Assembly: GCF_013249045.1 (NCBI RefSeq)
Contig: NZ_JABRWP010000004.1
Location: 366,222-430,221 of the forward strand
From: Winogradskyella eckloniae
GTDB lineage: Bacteria; Bacteroidota; Bacteroidia; Flavobacteriales; Flavobacteriaceae
DNA: 64,000 nt
Reading direction: 5' to 3'
The notes beneath the pieces are model-generated. The model saw only the letters and a list, made by a program, of their open reading frames with translations. It did no database searches and was not told the DNA's origin. Within the stretch, counting starts at the first letter, position 1; each line of letters starts with the position of its first letter. This document shows positions 46,279 through 56,677 of this stretch, piece by piece. The translations under genes were made by a program, and so were the position numbers.

Positions 46279-47568
46279 ATGAACTATTACTCTCTAAATA
46301 AAACAGCACCAAATACAACCTTCGCAGACGCAGTAGTCCGTGGACTTGCGCCAGATAAAGGTTTATATTTTCCTGAATCAATTACACCTTTAGATCCTTC
46401 TTTTTTTGAAACTATTGAAGATAAATCACATACAGAGATTGCCTTTGAAGCCATCAAACAATTTATTCTTCCTGAAATTCCGGAAGACGTTTTAAAAACC
46501 ATAGTTGAAGAGACATTAAATTTCGATTTTCCAGTGGTTCAACTTAATGAAAACATTTCTACATTAGAATTGTTTCATGGGCCAACCATGGCATTTAAAG
46601 ATGTTGGTGCACGTTTTATGGCAAGATGTTTAGGCTATTTTAATAAATCTAACACTAAAGATGTCACAGTTTTAGTAGCAACTTCAGGAGATACAGGAGG
46701 TGCTGTAGCTAATGGATTCCTTGGTGTAAAAGGCGTAAATGTTGTTATACTTTATCCTAGTGGTAAAGTAAGTGATATTCAAGAAAAACAATTAACCACT
46801 TTAGGACAAAATATTACAGCTTTAGAAGTAGATGGCGTTTTTGATGATTGCCAAGACATGGTGAAGCGAGCGTTTATGGACAAAGAGTTAACGAGTAAAA
46901 TGCAATTAACATCTGCAAATTCAATAAATATTGCGCGTTGGTTACCACAATTGTTTTACTTTATGTTTACTTATAAACAATTAAAGTCTAAACATAAAGA
47001 CATTGCGTTTTCAGTGCCTAGTGGCAATTTTGGAAACATTTGTGCTGGTATGGTAGCTCAAAAATTAGGATTACCAGTAAAACACTTTATCGCAGCAAAC
47101 AATGCTAATGATACGGTTGTAAACTATATGATTTCTCAAACTTACAATCCTAAACCATCGGTTCAGACCATTAGTAATGCTATGGATGTTGGAAATCCGA
47201 GTAATTTTATACGCATCCAAGAATTACATAATAATAACTTTGATGCTCTAAAAGCAAATTTATCGTCGTATAGTTTTACAGACGAAGCTACTAAAGACGC
47301 CTTGCTAGAAATCTATAACGAACACAATTATGTTGCCGATCCACATGGCGCAGTTGGTTATTTAGGTGCTAAAAAATATTTAGAAAATAATGATGCACAT
47401 GTGGTGTTTTTAGAAACAGCACATCCAACAAAATTCTTAGATGTTGTAGAAGAGGTCATTGAAACATCAGTACCACTTCCTTCACAAATTGAAGCTGTGA
47501 TGGATAAAGAAAAAGTAGCGATTAAAGTGAGTTCTTATGAAGGTTTAAAGACGTTTTTACTCCGCTAA
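46279..47568 (+). CDS. thrC: Threonine synthase
   Basis: This 429-residue PLP enzyme converts O-phosphohomoserine to threonine. The lysine that binds PLP is in TMAFKDVGARF (near residue 108), followed by VATSGDTGGAVANGFLG, and the phosphate contact SVPSGNFGNICAG (about 250) is present. Length suits the E. coli/yeast-type ThrC. Last gene of the thr operon, with the right inverted repeat of the inserted gene immediately upstream. Confidence 0.96.
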   Translation: MNYYSLNKTAPNTTFADAVVRGLAPDKGLYFPESITPLDPSFFETIEDKSHTEIAFEAIKQFILPEIPEDVLKTIVEETLNFDFPVVQLNENISTLELFHGPTMAFKDVGARFMARCLGYFNKSNTKDVTVLVATSGDTGGAVANGFLGVKGVNVVILYPSGKVSDIQEKQLTTLGQNITALEVDGVFDDCQDMVKRAFMDKELTSKMQLTSANSINIARWLPQLFYFMFTYKQLKSKHKDIAFSVPSGNFGNICAGMVAQKLGLPVKHFIAANNANDTVVNYMISQTYNPKPSVQTISNAMDVGNPSNFIRIQELHNNNFDALKANLSSYSFTDEATKDALLEIYNEHNYVADPHGAVGYLGAKKYLENNDAHVVFLETAHPTKFLDVVEEVIETSVPLPSQIEAVMDKEKVAIKVSSYEGLKTFLLR

Positions 47569-47720
47569 GTCAACGTTTTCAATTTATTATTTGGTGAATT
47601 TTTGTGGTTAATAATGAATGTTATCAAAATTTAACACACTAATTATCATTCGTTTACATATTTATTGATTAATTTTATTTGCGCTAATACTCATTATTAA
47701 CTTAGATAAAATTCATTGAT

Positions 47721-49634
47721 ATGTCCAAACGGTTACTACTACTTTACATCATTCTAGTTTGTAATACAACTATCTATTCTCAAACTAAAGGTGATACATG
47801 GCATTTAGAGTTTGACAAGGCACCAAATTGGTCAGAAATTGATAAAAAAATACATACACTGTATTACTATGACAATGAATTTTTAATTGCGTACGACTAT
47901 CTAAACAACAATGAACTTTGGAAAGTAGCATTAAAAGACTACAAAAATTCTGAATTTATTTTTACTCAAGACAAACCATTTCTAAAAATTACTGATCAAA
48001 AAGCCTTTACAACTAACAATAGAAGTAAAAAAGCGATTGTTATAAATAGATTTTCTGGTGAGGTTTTGTTTAATACTAACGCTGTTGAAGAATTTAACAA
48101 TTCTTCAGTATACTATTCTAAAGACCATAACTATGTATTGTTGTTTCGAAAAGAGGTCGTCAAAAAGGATAAAAAAAACAATATAAAGCGCCATGTTAAT
48201 TGGTATTTAACATTGGTTAAAATGGAAAATTCTAAAAGTTTATGGACCGTTAAATTGCCACCAAAAGAAAACGGTATTTTAGGACGAAACTTTGAACATG
48301 GTCCCATTGCGTCAGATCAAACCGTAATGTTTTCTTTTGATGGTGCTCTCGTAGGTTATTCCATTGAAGATGGCACATTAATCTGGAAGAAAAACATCCT
48401 TAGTGAAAAAATAAGCACGTTAAACATTTCCGATAAAAGCACTCGAAACAAAGGTTTCTTGGCAATTTATAAATCTAAAAACAAGTCTACATTCCCTATG
48501 AATTATCTAAGTATAGATACTGGTGAAGCACTTTGGGAAGAAGACTTTGATTTAGGCCATTATTACAACATAACCTTTGGACCAAATCAAATCATTGTAC
48601 GCTGTGCAAACGGTTTCAATTATATCGATTATGATGGTAAAAAACAATGGCCTAATAATGCACCTGTAACAGGAAAAATAGAAAAAATATATGCTCAAGA
48701 TAACGGACATCTTATTATAAGTAGTGTTGACAATAAATTATTTGCAAATTGGCTAAATGAAGATTTAAGTTATGTTTTTGATACGCCTAAACCTGTGTCC
48801 AGTAAACATATAATTGAAGGTATTAAATTAGACGATTACCTAATACTAATAGAACCTTTTGCTATTTATACGTTTGATCTTTCCACAAAACAACGCATCG
48901 CTAGAATTCCATTTAGAGAAAAGTTTAATTATACTATCGATAAAAATGCTAAAACCATTGTATATACCAAATCGGGTAAAAATGAACAGCCATTTATCTT
49001 AAATTTTAAAGCAGAAAAACCAAACGCCTTTTTAGACCAAATTTCATTTACGAAAAAGAATGATAGCGTAATGCGGATAGAAACATCTAACAACAAATTC
49101 TCTTTTATCTCTCGAAATGAATTAATTAAATACGACGCCAACGGAACTGAAATAAAACGACTGTATTACCCACCAAAATTTAATTCCTTAAAGACTATTG
49201 CTTCTATTGGAGCTATAGCGTTTGGTACCATATTCGCGGAAGAAACTTCTAGGATTAATGGAGAAATTTATAAAGCCGGACTAAAGGATTTAAATAATTT
49301 AGCAGATGAGATGACAACGGTTTATTTATTTAACGAACTCGGATCACCGCAATTAGGTATGGGTTTTGTAGCAGGAGCAACGGTTAATAATTTTTTAAAT
49401 CAATTTGAACGTAATACCACGTATAATCCATATAACAAAATTGATAATTTATGGATGCATCGTAGCCAATTAGACAGTGGAAAATGGGGACTTCGAATTA
49501 TAGATATTGAAAATACAGAAGAACTTCATCAATTTGAAATGGGAAAAGATAAAAATTTTGAATACACTGTTGATGCCTTTTCACAAGTCATAATTAGTTC
49601 TTCAGACAAGGAAATTATTTTTAACAAATTTTAA
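47721..49634 (+). CDS. Exported PQQ-like beta-propeller protein
   Basis: This 637-residue protein has a signal peptide (residues 1-20, cleavage near IYSQ). A propeller of repeated Trp-containing blades follows: LWKVALKDYKNSEF, SLWTVKLPPKENG, LIWKKNILSEKIS, ALWEEDFDLGHYY. The repeats are of the PQQ-binding-like type without enzyme-specific residues, so it is probably a binding or scaffold protein in the envelope. A hydrophobic segment near residues 490-510 (TIASIGAIAFGTIFAEE) interrupts the propeller. No operon partner. Confidence 0.72.
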   Translation: MSKRLLLLYIILVCNTTIYSQTKGDTWHLEFDKAPNWSEIDKKIHTLYYYDNEFLIAYDYLNNNELWKVALKDYKNSEFIFTQDKPFLKITDQKAFTTNNRSKKAIVINRFSGEVLFNTNAVEEFNNSSVYYSKDHNYVLLFRKEVVKKDKKNNIKRHVNWYLTLVKMENSKSLWTVKLPPKENGILGRNFEHGPIASDQTVMFSFDGALVGYSIEDGTLIWKKNILSEKISTLNISDKSTRNKGFLAIYKSKNKSTFPMNYLSIDTGEALWEEDFDLGHYYNITFGPNQIIVRCANGFNYIDYDGKKQWPNNAPVTGKIEKIYAQDNGHLIISSVDNKLFANWLNEDLSYVFDTPKPVSSKHIIEGIKLDDYLILIEPFAIYTFDLSTKQRIARIPFREKFNYTIDKNAKTIVYTKSGKNEQPFILNFKAEKPNAFLDQISFTKKNDSVMRIETSNNKFSFISRNELIKYDANGTEIKRLYYPPKFNSLKTIASIGAIAFGTIFAEETSRINGEIYKAGLKDLNNLADEMTTVYLFNELGSPQLGMGFVAGATVNNFLNQFERNTTYNPYNKIDNLWMHRSQLDSGKWGLRIIDIENTEELHQFEMGKDKNFEYTVDAFSQVIISSSDKEIIFNKF

Positions 49635-49749
49635 TCCGTAATTAGAAACAGCAAGGTATTCCTTTATATTAAAAATTGTAGTGTCGTTTTTCCTTCAACT
49701 TTAAAAAAAATAATTACTTTGTACAGTATAGAATGAATTATTGAACCTC

Positions 49750-50100
49750 ATGCCAAAAACACTATACTCCATCTATGTTATAGAACTTTCTAAACGTGTG
49801 TTCACAGAAAATGCTAAGTTTAGAAAAGCTAATCCACAATTTAATGGTGTTTTAGAATGTTTATATGTTGGCATGACGAGTAAAACGCCAAAAGAGAGAT
49901 TTCTTCAGCATAAAACAGGTCATAGAAATAAGAAAGGTTATAAAATCTCTTCAAACATTGTAGAGAAATACGGTACGTATTTACGTCCGAGTTTATACAA
50001 TCATATAGATCCTTTTTTTACACGCGCCGAAGCGCTCAAGGCCGAGGAACAAATTACTTTAGAACTCAGACGAGAAGGCTATGCGGTTTGGTCTAATTAA
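49750..50100 (+). CDS. GIY-YIG-like nuclease-fold protein
   Basis: From the ATG at 49750 this is 116 residues (a TTG at 49741 would add three). The GIY strand is YSIYVIEL, the YIG strand is CLYVGMTSK, and the catalytic-type Arg lies in PKERFLQHKTGH, the standard order of the GIY-YIG domain. The C-terminal helix contains RAEALKAEEQITLELRREG. The first strand reads SIY rather than GIY, so activity is unproven. Its last 4 bp overlap the end of the convergent bshA gene. Confidence 0.72.
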   Translation: MPKTLYSIYVIELSKRVFTENAKFRKANPQFNGVLECLYVGMTSKTPKERFLQHKTGHRNKKGYKISSNIVEKYGTYLRPSLYNHIDPFFTRAEALKAEEQITLELRREGYAVWSN

Positions 50101-51233
50101 ACCACCACGAATTTTTTTAAAGTTTCTTCGTATATTTTTTCATACATAGGTACAATGTTTCTTAAATCGAATTTTTCAGACTGAATTTTGGCATTAGCCT
50201 TAAACTGACTTAAAGTAGCATCGTTAGATAAGATTTTAATTGCATTTTTAGACATGTCATGTATTGCATTAACATCACTTAAATAACCTGAAAAACCATC
50301 TGCATTTATTTCTGGTAAACCGCCTGTATTCGTAGAAATTACAGGTACTCCATTAGACATGGCTTCAAGCGCAGCTAAACCAAAACTTTCGGTTTTTGAT
50401 GGTAATAAAAATAAATCACTGAAACATAAGATTCTGTCAATTTCATTACTATTTCCTAAGAACACAACACGATCTGTAATACCCAATTCTTCTACCAATC
50501 GCTCTGCTCCTTCCTTTTCTGGCCCTTCGCCTACCAACATTAGTTTTGCTGGCAATTCCTTTTGAATATTATAGAATATCTTAATAACATCTGGTATTTG
50601 TTTCACTTCCCTTAAGTTACTAATATGAGTAATAATACGCTCATGGTCTTCAGCCATCATTCCGCGCTGACAATCTGTAAACTTCTGATCTATTTTTTCT
50701 ATATCAATAAAATTAGGCACAACATGGATGTCTTCTTTTATATCAAATAAACGTAAGGTGTCTTTTTTAAGACTCTCTGAAACTGAAGTTACGGCATCAG
50801 ACTTATTAATACTAAAAGTAACTGCTGGTTTGTAAAAAGGATGACTACCTACTAACGTTATATCGGTTCCATGCAACGTTGTTACTATTGGCACTATAAT
50901 TCCTTCTTCTTCTAACATTTGTTGTGCCATAAACGCAGCATAGGCATGCGGAATTGCGTAATGTACATGCAATAGCTCAATACCATACAATTTAACCATA
51001 TCAACTAATTTGCTTGATAAAGCTAATTCATAAGGCTGATAATGAAATAAAGGATACTCAGGAACATGTACTTCATGAAAATGTACATTGTTACTTAATA
51101 GTTCTAATCTAACAGGTTGGCTATACGTTATAAAATGAATCTCATGACCTCGCTTTGAGAGCTCAATTCCTAATTCTGTTGCAACAACGCCACTTCCTCC
51201 AAATGTTGGGTAACAAACTACTCCTATTTTCAT
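50097..51233 (-). CDS. bshA: N-acetyl-alpha-D-glucosaminyl L-malate synthase
   Basis: This 378-residue GT4 glycosyltransferase joins UDP-GlcNAc to L-malate in the first step of bacillithiol synthesis. It shows the N-terminal CYPTFGGSGVVATELGIELSKRGH motif, LHVHYAIPHAYA and TTLHGTDITLVG. The C-terminal donor-site block is PSKTESFGLAALEAMSNGVP with the EX7E pair. Length matches BshA (about 377). No bshB or bshC is nearby. Confidence 0.95.
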   Translation of the reverse strand: MKIGVVCYPTFGGSGVVATELGIELSKRGHEIHFITYSQPVRLELLSNNVHFHEVHVPEYPLFHYQPYELALSSKLVDMVKLYGIELLHVHYAIPHAYAAFMAQQMLEEEGIIVPIVTTLHGTDITLVGSHPFYKPAVTFSINKSDAVTSVSESLKKDTLRLFDIKEDIHVVPNFIDIEKIDQKFTDCQRGMMAEDHERIITHISNLREVKQIPDVIKIFYNIQKELPAKLMLVGEGPEKEGAERLVEELGITDRVVFLGNSNEIDRILCFSDLFLLPSKTESFGLAALEAMSNGVPVISTNTGGLPEINADGFSGYLSDVNAIHDMSKNAIKILSNDATLSQFKANAKIQSEKFDLRNIVPMYEKIYEETLKKFVVV

Positions 51234-51401
51234 GTAATATCTTTAGTTATCAGTATTAAATTTAAATCGAAAAACCTTTTGTTTTGCTATAGTCGAAATA
51301 AATTTAAAGTCCTTTCTGACTTATTATTTTTATCTCAAGTTAGCATTTTTAGATAGTCTCAGTTATAACTTTAATATCTTTTTAACTTTCAGTTATTGAA
51401 T

Positions 51402-54359
51402 TTACTCAATAATTGCTTCATAAATTAAACGTTGTATTTCTGTTCTAATGTTTTCTCTTAGCAATAAATTTTTACCAGCTTGCGGATATGTTCTATTTGC
51501 TAAAAAAATGTAAACAATTTCTTCTTCAGGATCTGCCCATGCATATGTTCCTGTAAAGCCAGAATGTCCAAAACTTGTCATAGACAAACAACCACATGTT
51601 GGCCCTTCTTCACCTAATTGTGGCTTATCAAAACCAACACCTCTTCTATTATTTCTATCACAATAATAACAGTAGTTAAACTTGTCTACAGTTTCATTTT
51701 TAAAATAGCGCTTTCCGCCATAAAAGCCTTTTTGCAGATACATTTGCATAATTTTTGCAACATCATTAGCATTACTAAAAACACCAGCGTGACCTCCTAC
51801 TCCATTTTGCATTGCTGCTCCCATATCATGCACATAACCATGCACCTTTTTATACCTGTAATAGTTATCTATTTCAGTAGGAACGATATCTTTTAAACTA
51901 AATTTTTTACGAGGATTATAAGTCGTTCTATTTGCTCCTAAAGATTTATAAAAACGGTCTTGTGTAATGTCACTCAAAGGCTTGTCATAAAACCCTTCTA
52001 AATAATCTTTAAGTATGTAATACGGCAAATCACTATAGCGATAACGCAAAGAAGACAGTAACTCACTTTCTCTAATTATTTTCTGAATAGAATCTTGATA
52101 ATCGTTACGCATAAAAAGTGTATTTGTAACTTCTACACTAAAGTCCTTACTTTTTGTTTTTCTATAATACTTAGGATCTGGTTTCTTGGTAACCGTATCT
52201 AAAGTTGCATAGTAAAAAGGTATCCAAGGCTTTAGTTGTGCATAATGAGACAACATTTTCTTTAAAGTAACATTCTTTTTATTTGTATTTCTATATTCTG
52301 GAATTAAAGTACTCAATTTATTATCTAGAGATATAGATCCTTTTTCTTCTAGTTCCATGAGTACAGGTAAGGTCGCTAATATTTTTGTTAGCGATGCAAC
52401 ATCATAGATATCATCACTATCTACCTTATTTTTTTTAGAATACGTGTGATAGCCAAAATTTTTATTGTAAACGACTTTCCCTTTTCGTGCTACTATTAAT
52501 TGTATGCCAGGCGTCATTTTTCCGTTAATAGCATGGTTAGCGACAGAATCTATTCTATTTAATAAGTTAGAATCCATCCCAACGCGTTCTGGTAATCCAT
52601 AACTCAAATTTAAAAGTGAATTATAAGTTTCTCCTGTTCCTACGGGAAAAAACGCACCAGTACTAACTGGTAATTTCCCTTTAGCAGGAAGCGCACCAAA
52701 AAGAAGTTGTGCCGATTTTTGTTGTGCAATTTCACTATTTTGATAGCTCATCACTATACCTTCAATATTCTCAATGGACAACAAATCATTTAACGCATAT
52801 GGACGTGCAAACACATCTAAAATAACAGTATTGGTTCTGGCAATTTCATATAGCCACGCCATTTCTTTTTGAGAAAACTTATAGCCTTTCCATGGATTTG
52901 CATTCGATTTATGAAACCCAACTACTACTGTATTATAATTTTGAAGTTTAGAAATAACCTCATGAAGTTGTTCGCCTTTAATCTCGTGTACTTTAGTGTA
53001 TTTTTTAAGCGCATCTAAAAAAACAGAACCATCATCAGACCCAAGTGATACGTAGGCAATTTTCTTAGTTTCTAAATCCCTTAATGGCAATAAATCATTA
53101 GAGTTCTTAACTACAGTAATTGCATTTTCCAAGAGTTCTTCATAAAGTGCATCGTCCTTTATTCTATTTAAATCTTTCTTTAGGTTATAAATACCAATAG
53201 GCGAATAATTGTGAAGTCCTACTTTATATTTAGCCATTAATATTTTTTTCACAGAATGTGATAAGCGCTCTTCTGTGATGACACCAATATTAAATGCTTC
53301 TACAAGTTTGGCAATGCCTTTTGCTGGATCTTCGGACATGAGCATAACGTCATTTCCGGCTAAAAATGCCATTAAATCAATTTCTCCGCCTTTAATCAAA
53401 CTCTTTATTCTAGTACCATCGACTCCTTTTTCCACGTAGTTTGCTGCACCTTTCATTGTTAAGGCGTCTGTAAATATTAAACCATTAAAGCCTAATTGAT
53501 TTTTTAAAATATCGGTAACAATATGTTTAGATAAAGACGATGGAAAACCTTGTCTTTTCTCTAAACTAGGCACATTTAAATGTGCAACCATTACACTTGC
53601 TAATCCTTGTTTAATGAGCTTTTTATAAGGATACAACTCTATAGAATCAATTCGCTTAGCACTAAAATTTATTGTTGGTAATTCTAAATGCGAATCTTTT
53701 TCTGTATCACCATGACCCGGAAAATGTTTGGCATTAGCTAAAGTACCTGCACTCTGCATGCCTTTCATAAAGGCTAAACCTTTTTCTGTTACATTGTCTC
53801 TGTCTTCTCCAAATGAGCGATTCCCAATAATAGGATTATTAGGATTTGTATTAATATCTACAGCTGGTGCAAAATTAAAATGTACACCTAATCGTTTACA
53901 ATGTTCTCCGATTTGCTTTCCGGTTTGCTCTACTAATTTATTATCAGATATTGCACCCAACGTCATATTCCAAGGAAATGCATACGTAGAATCTAAGCGC
54001 ATACTTAAACCCCATTCTGCATCCATACCAATAAGTAATGGAATTTTTGAAGCCGCTTGTAATTCATTATTCAATTTTGCTTGTCTTACTGGTCCACCAT
54101 TAGAATAAATTAATCCACCTATATGTTGGTTTTTAATTAAACTAGCAATACCGTTTTCATGTGTTTTTCCTTTATTAGAAAAAACCTGAACCATGAATAA
54201 CTGTCCTACTCGTTCTTTTAATGACATGGCATTATAAATACTGTCTACCCATTGCTTTTGTTGAACAGCGTCTTTTGTTTGAAGAGGATTATTGAAAAGG
54301 TCTTGTGCAAAATTAATTTGAAAACACAAGCATATAAGTATAAGGGCAAAATAACGCAT
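51402..54359 (-). CDS. GH3 beta-N-acetylglucosaminidase fused to a serine hydrolase
   Basis: About 985 residues from the ATG at 54359 (signal peptide MRYFALILICLCFQINFA); an upstream ATG at 54413 adds an unlikely 18-residue leader. The N-terminal GH3 domain has the NagZ-like His/Asp motif KHFPGHGDTEKDSH (H216, D218) and the nucleophile D298 (IFTDALTM). A GH3 C-domain follows (about 400-580). The C-terminal beta-lactamase-like domain has the SxxK tetrad at about S656-K659 (VASLTK), a YSD near 790 and HSGFTGTYAW near 945. It probably trims murein or chitin fragments in the envelope. Confidence 0.92.
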   Translation of the reverse strand: MRYFALILICLCFQINFAQDLFNNPLQTKDAVQQKQWVDSIYNAMSLKERVGQLFMVQVFSNKGKTHENGIASLIKNQHIGGLIYSNGGPVRQAKLNNELQAASKIPLLIGMDAEWGLSMRLDSTYAFPWNMTLGAISDNKLVEQTGKQIGEHCKRLGVHFNFAPAVDINTNPNNPIIGNRSFGEDRDNVTEKGLAFMKGMQSAGTLANAKHFPGHGDTEKDSHLELPTINFSAKRIDSIELYPYKKLIKQGLASVMVAHLNVPSLEKRQGFPSSLSKHIVTDILKNQLGFNGLIFTDALTMKGAANYVEKGVDGTRIKSLIKGGEIDLMAFLAGNDVMLMSEDPAKGIAKLVEAFNIGVITEERLSHSVKKILMAKYKVGLHNYSPIGIYNLKKDLNRIKDDALYEELLENAITVVKNSNDLLPLRDLETKKIAYVSLGSDDGSVFLDALKKYTKVHEIKGEQLHEVISKLQNYNTVVVGFHKSNANPWKGYKFSQKEMAWLYEIARTNTVILDVFARPYALNDLLSIENIEGIVMSYQNSEIAQQKSAQLLFGALPAKGKLPVSTGAFFPVGTGETYNSLLNLSYGLPERVGMDSNLLNRIDSVANHAINGKMTPGIQLIVARKGKVVYNKNFGYHTYSKKNKVDSDDIYDVASLTKILATLPVLMELEEKGSISLDNKLSTLIPEYRNTNKKNVTLKKMLSHYAQLKPWIPFYYATLDTVTKKPDPKYYRKTKSKDFSVEVTNTLFMRNDYQDSIQKIIRESELLSSLRYRYSDLPYYILKDYLEGFYDKPLSDITQDRFYKSLGANRTTYNPRKKFSLKDIVPTEIDNYYRYKKVHGYVHDMGAAMQNGVGGHAGVFSNANDVAKIMQMYLQKGFYGGKRYFKNETVDKFNYCYYCDRNNRRGVGFDKPQLGEEGPTCGCLSMTSFGHSGFTGTYAWADPEEEIVYIFLANRTYPQAGKNLLLRENIRTEIQRLIYEAIIE

Positions 54360-54482
54360 TGGCAAATTTTTTCGTTTAATATTTAGATAACGAATATTGT
54401 GCCAAATTAGCATATTTTAAAGGAAGAATAAAGTCTTTAAGATACTTTTATAAACTAGATAATTAACAATTCTATTTCGTCG

Positions 54483-55706
54483 TTACGAAAGCAAATCAAT
54501 ATGGCGATCATGGTAACCTAACAAATATAAAACACCATCTAGGCCAATACTAGAAATAGAACTTTGTGCATTATCTTTTACTTTTGGTTTGGCATGAAAT
54601 GCAATACCTAAACCAGCTAAATTGAGCATTTGTAAGTCATTAGCACCATCACCAACTGCGATAGTTTGAGCGATATCTATTTGTAATTCATCTGCAAGTA
54701 ACTGTAGATATTCTGCCTTTTTACTCCCATCTACAATATCACCAATATAACCACCAGTTAATGCACCATCTTTAATTTCTAATTGATTAGCAAACACATA
54801 ATCAATATCTAGTTTTTTCTGTAAGTAATGCCCAAAGTATGTAAAACCACCAGATAAAATCGCCGTTTTATAACCATAATTATGCAAGGTGTCAATCAAG
54901 CGTTTTGCACCTTTAGTTATTGGCAAACGCTCTGCAACTTCTTGTAAAACGGACTCACTCAACCCTTCTAAAAGTTTCATTCGTCTTTTAAAACTTTCAT
55001 TAAAATCTATTTCTCCTTGCATGGCAGATTCAGTAATGGCCTTAACTTCATTACCAACACCAGCTAATTCTGCTAGTTCATCAATAACTTCAGTTTGAAT
55101 TAAGGTAGAATCCATATCAAAACAAACCAAACGTCTGTTTCGTCTAAACATAGAATCCTCTTGAAATGCAATATCTACATCTAATTCTTTAGAGATTTCC
55201 ATGAATTTTGATGTAAACTCCGTTTTATCATTAATTTTTCCTCTAATAGAAAGTTGAATTGACGCTCTAGGATAGTCTTCTTTTTTAACCAATGACAATC
55301 GACCGGTTAATCGTTTTATAGAATCTATATTTAAATTCTTTTCTGAAATGACCTTAGTGACTTCCGAGATTTGTTCTGCAGCTAATTTTTCTCCCAAAAT
55401 AGTAACGATGTAGCGATCTTTACCTTGAAGACTTACCCAATTTTCGTAATCTTCTAGTGAAATTGGCTTAAACTTCGCTTTAATACCTAATTCATAAGCT
55501 TTAAAAAGTAAATCTTTGAGAACTGCAGCAGATTTTTTACCTGATTTTATTTCAAACATAATACCTAAGGATAAGGTATCATGTATATTGGCCTGACCAA
55601 TATCTAAAACTTTGGCATCATATTCAGCCAGAACACTTGTAAGTGATGATGTTAAACCTGGTTTATCTTGTCCTGAAATATTTAATAAAAAAATGTCTGT
55701 AGCCAC
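54483..55706 (-). CDS. serB: Phosphoserine phosphatase with N-terminal ACT domains
   Basis: This 407-residue protein dephosphorylates phosphoserine in serine synthesis. Two ACT-type domains (about residues 5-80 and 97-180) precede the HAD domain: motif 1 CFDMDSTLIQ (nucleophile D197, acid D199), motif 2 AILSGGF and motif 3 with VGDGANDLQML near residue 350. It is a longer SerB, as in many Bacteroidetes and actinobacteria. Minus strand, 82 bp downstream of the next gene. Confidence 0.95.
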   Translation of the reverse strand: MATDIFLLNISGQDKPGLTSSLTSVLAEYDAKVLDIGQANIHDTLSLGIMFEIKSGKKSAAVLKDLLFKAYELGIKAKFKPISLEDYENWVSLQGKDRYIVTILGEKLAAEQISEVTKVISEKNLNIDSIKRLTGRLSLVKKEDYPRASIQLSIRGKINDKTEFTSKFMEISKELDVDIAFQEDSMFRRNRRLVCFDMDSTLIQTEVIDELAELAGVGNEVKAITESAMQGEIDFNESFKRRMKLLEGLSESVLQEVAERLPITKGAKRLIDTLHNYGYKTAILSGGFTYFGHYLQKKLDIDYVFANQLEIKDGALTGGYIGDIVDGSKKAEYLQLLADELQIDIAQTIAVGDGANDLQMLNLAGLGIAFHAKPKVKDNAQSSISSIGLDGVLYLLGYHDRHIDLLS

Positions 55707-55787
55707 TTCGTAAAATTTGTTGTTGGTTGATTGTCACCGTAAAAATGACCAATCTATTTTAAATATGAAAGTTTTTTGGATGAAGTG

Positions 55788-56273
55788 TTATTTAATAAAT
55801 CGGTTATGCCAACTCTCACTTGCTGGCACCTCCCAATTTTCATTAAACTCAGCGATGTTTGTTACTAAATTATTAAATACTATAGTGTTTTTGGATACGG
55901 CTTTTTGTTGTGCCATTTTTTTAAAATCAACCAATGGTTTATAGGCAATAAACTCACCTTGTTTATATGAGACATTCATTTTATCCATTAAATCAACATT
56001 GTATTGTTGTTCTAACTGTTGAATAAAATTTACGGAAGCATCAATAGAACACCCTGTTGCACTATTTTGACTTTGATCCATTGCGATAACAATGAAACGT
56101 TTATACACTATTTTGTAACCGGCTTTTAAATCCTTACCATGGGCTGTCCATGCTTCAATGAATGTATCTAATTGTGATTTAAGCTGTATTTGCTCATCAT
56201 CCGAAAACGAACGGTTAGCTTGGTAAATCCAAACGCGAGATTCTTCTGGTAATGTGTTAAAATCGACTAACAT
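55788..56273 (-). CDS. Conserved Bacteroidetes protein, unknown function
   Basis: This 161-residue cytoplasmic protein begins MLVDFNTLPEESRVWIYQAN and has the block GCSIDASVNFIQQLEQQYNV near residue 92. Relatives in Flavobacteria are often labelled ABC transporter ATPase, but no Walker A, signature or Walker B motif is present, so that label is unjustified. It is adjacent to serB and may be co-transcribed with it. The first accessory-type palindrome appears about 280 bp upstream. Confidence 0.7.
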   Translation of the reverse strand: MLVDFNTLPEESRVWIYQANRSFSDDEQIQLKSQLDTFIEAWTAHGKDLKAGYKIVYKRFIVIAMDQSQNSATGCSIDASVNFIQQLEQQYNVDLMDKMNVSYKQGEFIAYKPLVDFKKMAQQKAVSKNTIVFNNLVTNIAEFNENWEVPASESWHNRFIK

Positions 56274-56459
56274 AAAATGATTTAATTTCTAATGACAAAA
56301 ATACAATTTTACATCCAATATCAATACTGTGATTCTACCTTAAATAATGGAAAATTATAAGTGGATAACGCTTCCCTTTTTAGATCGTAAAGGAATTTAA
56401 CCCATTGCAAAAAGCAAATTGTCTTATGATGTCAATTTTGCTATAAAAATTATTCAAAG

Positions 56460-56531
56460 TTACTTGATGTTTAACTGAGCTCTTTCTTGTGCTTTAATTG
56501 ATTCTATTTCTTTATGAATTCTTAATTGTTG
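56460..56531 (-). pseudogene. C-terminal remnant of an unidentified gene
   Basis: One minus-strand frame holds 23 sense codons (QQLRIHKEIESIKAQERAQ onward, ending NIK) and a stop, preceded in frame by another stop. The Lys/Glu-rich helical composition looks coded rather than random. No start codon is available. It may be what is left of a gene between the core region and the accessory island. The rest of 56274-56556 shows nothing else. Confidence 0.3.
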
Positions 56532-56556
56532 TCATTTTAGACTACTTAGCCTTGAG

Positions 56557-56674
56557 CTACGTTGTGTATGATTTCGTTGCGTGTTAAAGCACTAAAGTTA
56601 GTAGATAAATCGTCCGCTAGGACTTTCGTTGGCAGGCACTAACTAGCCATAAATTAAATACACTGCGTCGTACG
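56557..56674. repeat. Palindromic cassette-border element 4
   Basis: The left arm CTACGTTGTGTATGATTTCG followed by TTGCGTGTTAAAGC resembles the start-proximal ends of the other elements. The right arm, reverse-complemented, begins TACGACGCAGTGTATTTAAT. Inner copies of GCACTAA/TTAGTGC can pair. The right end adjoins the stop codon of the lipoprotein gene (56678) with a border reading TAAAAACGTAC on the minus strand. Confidence 0.6.
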
Positions 56675-56677
56675 TTT

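Noticed and set aside
55788..56273. ABC transporter ATPase
   Set aside because: The name is used for homologues, but there is no Walker A, signature or Walker B motif in the 161 residues.
56347..56400. 17-codon plus-strand frame starting MENYKWITLPFL
   Set aside because: It is very short, has no promoter or terminator and no supporting context; probably chance.
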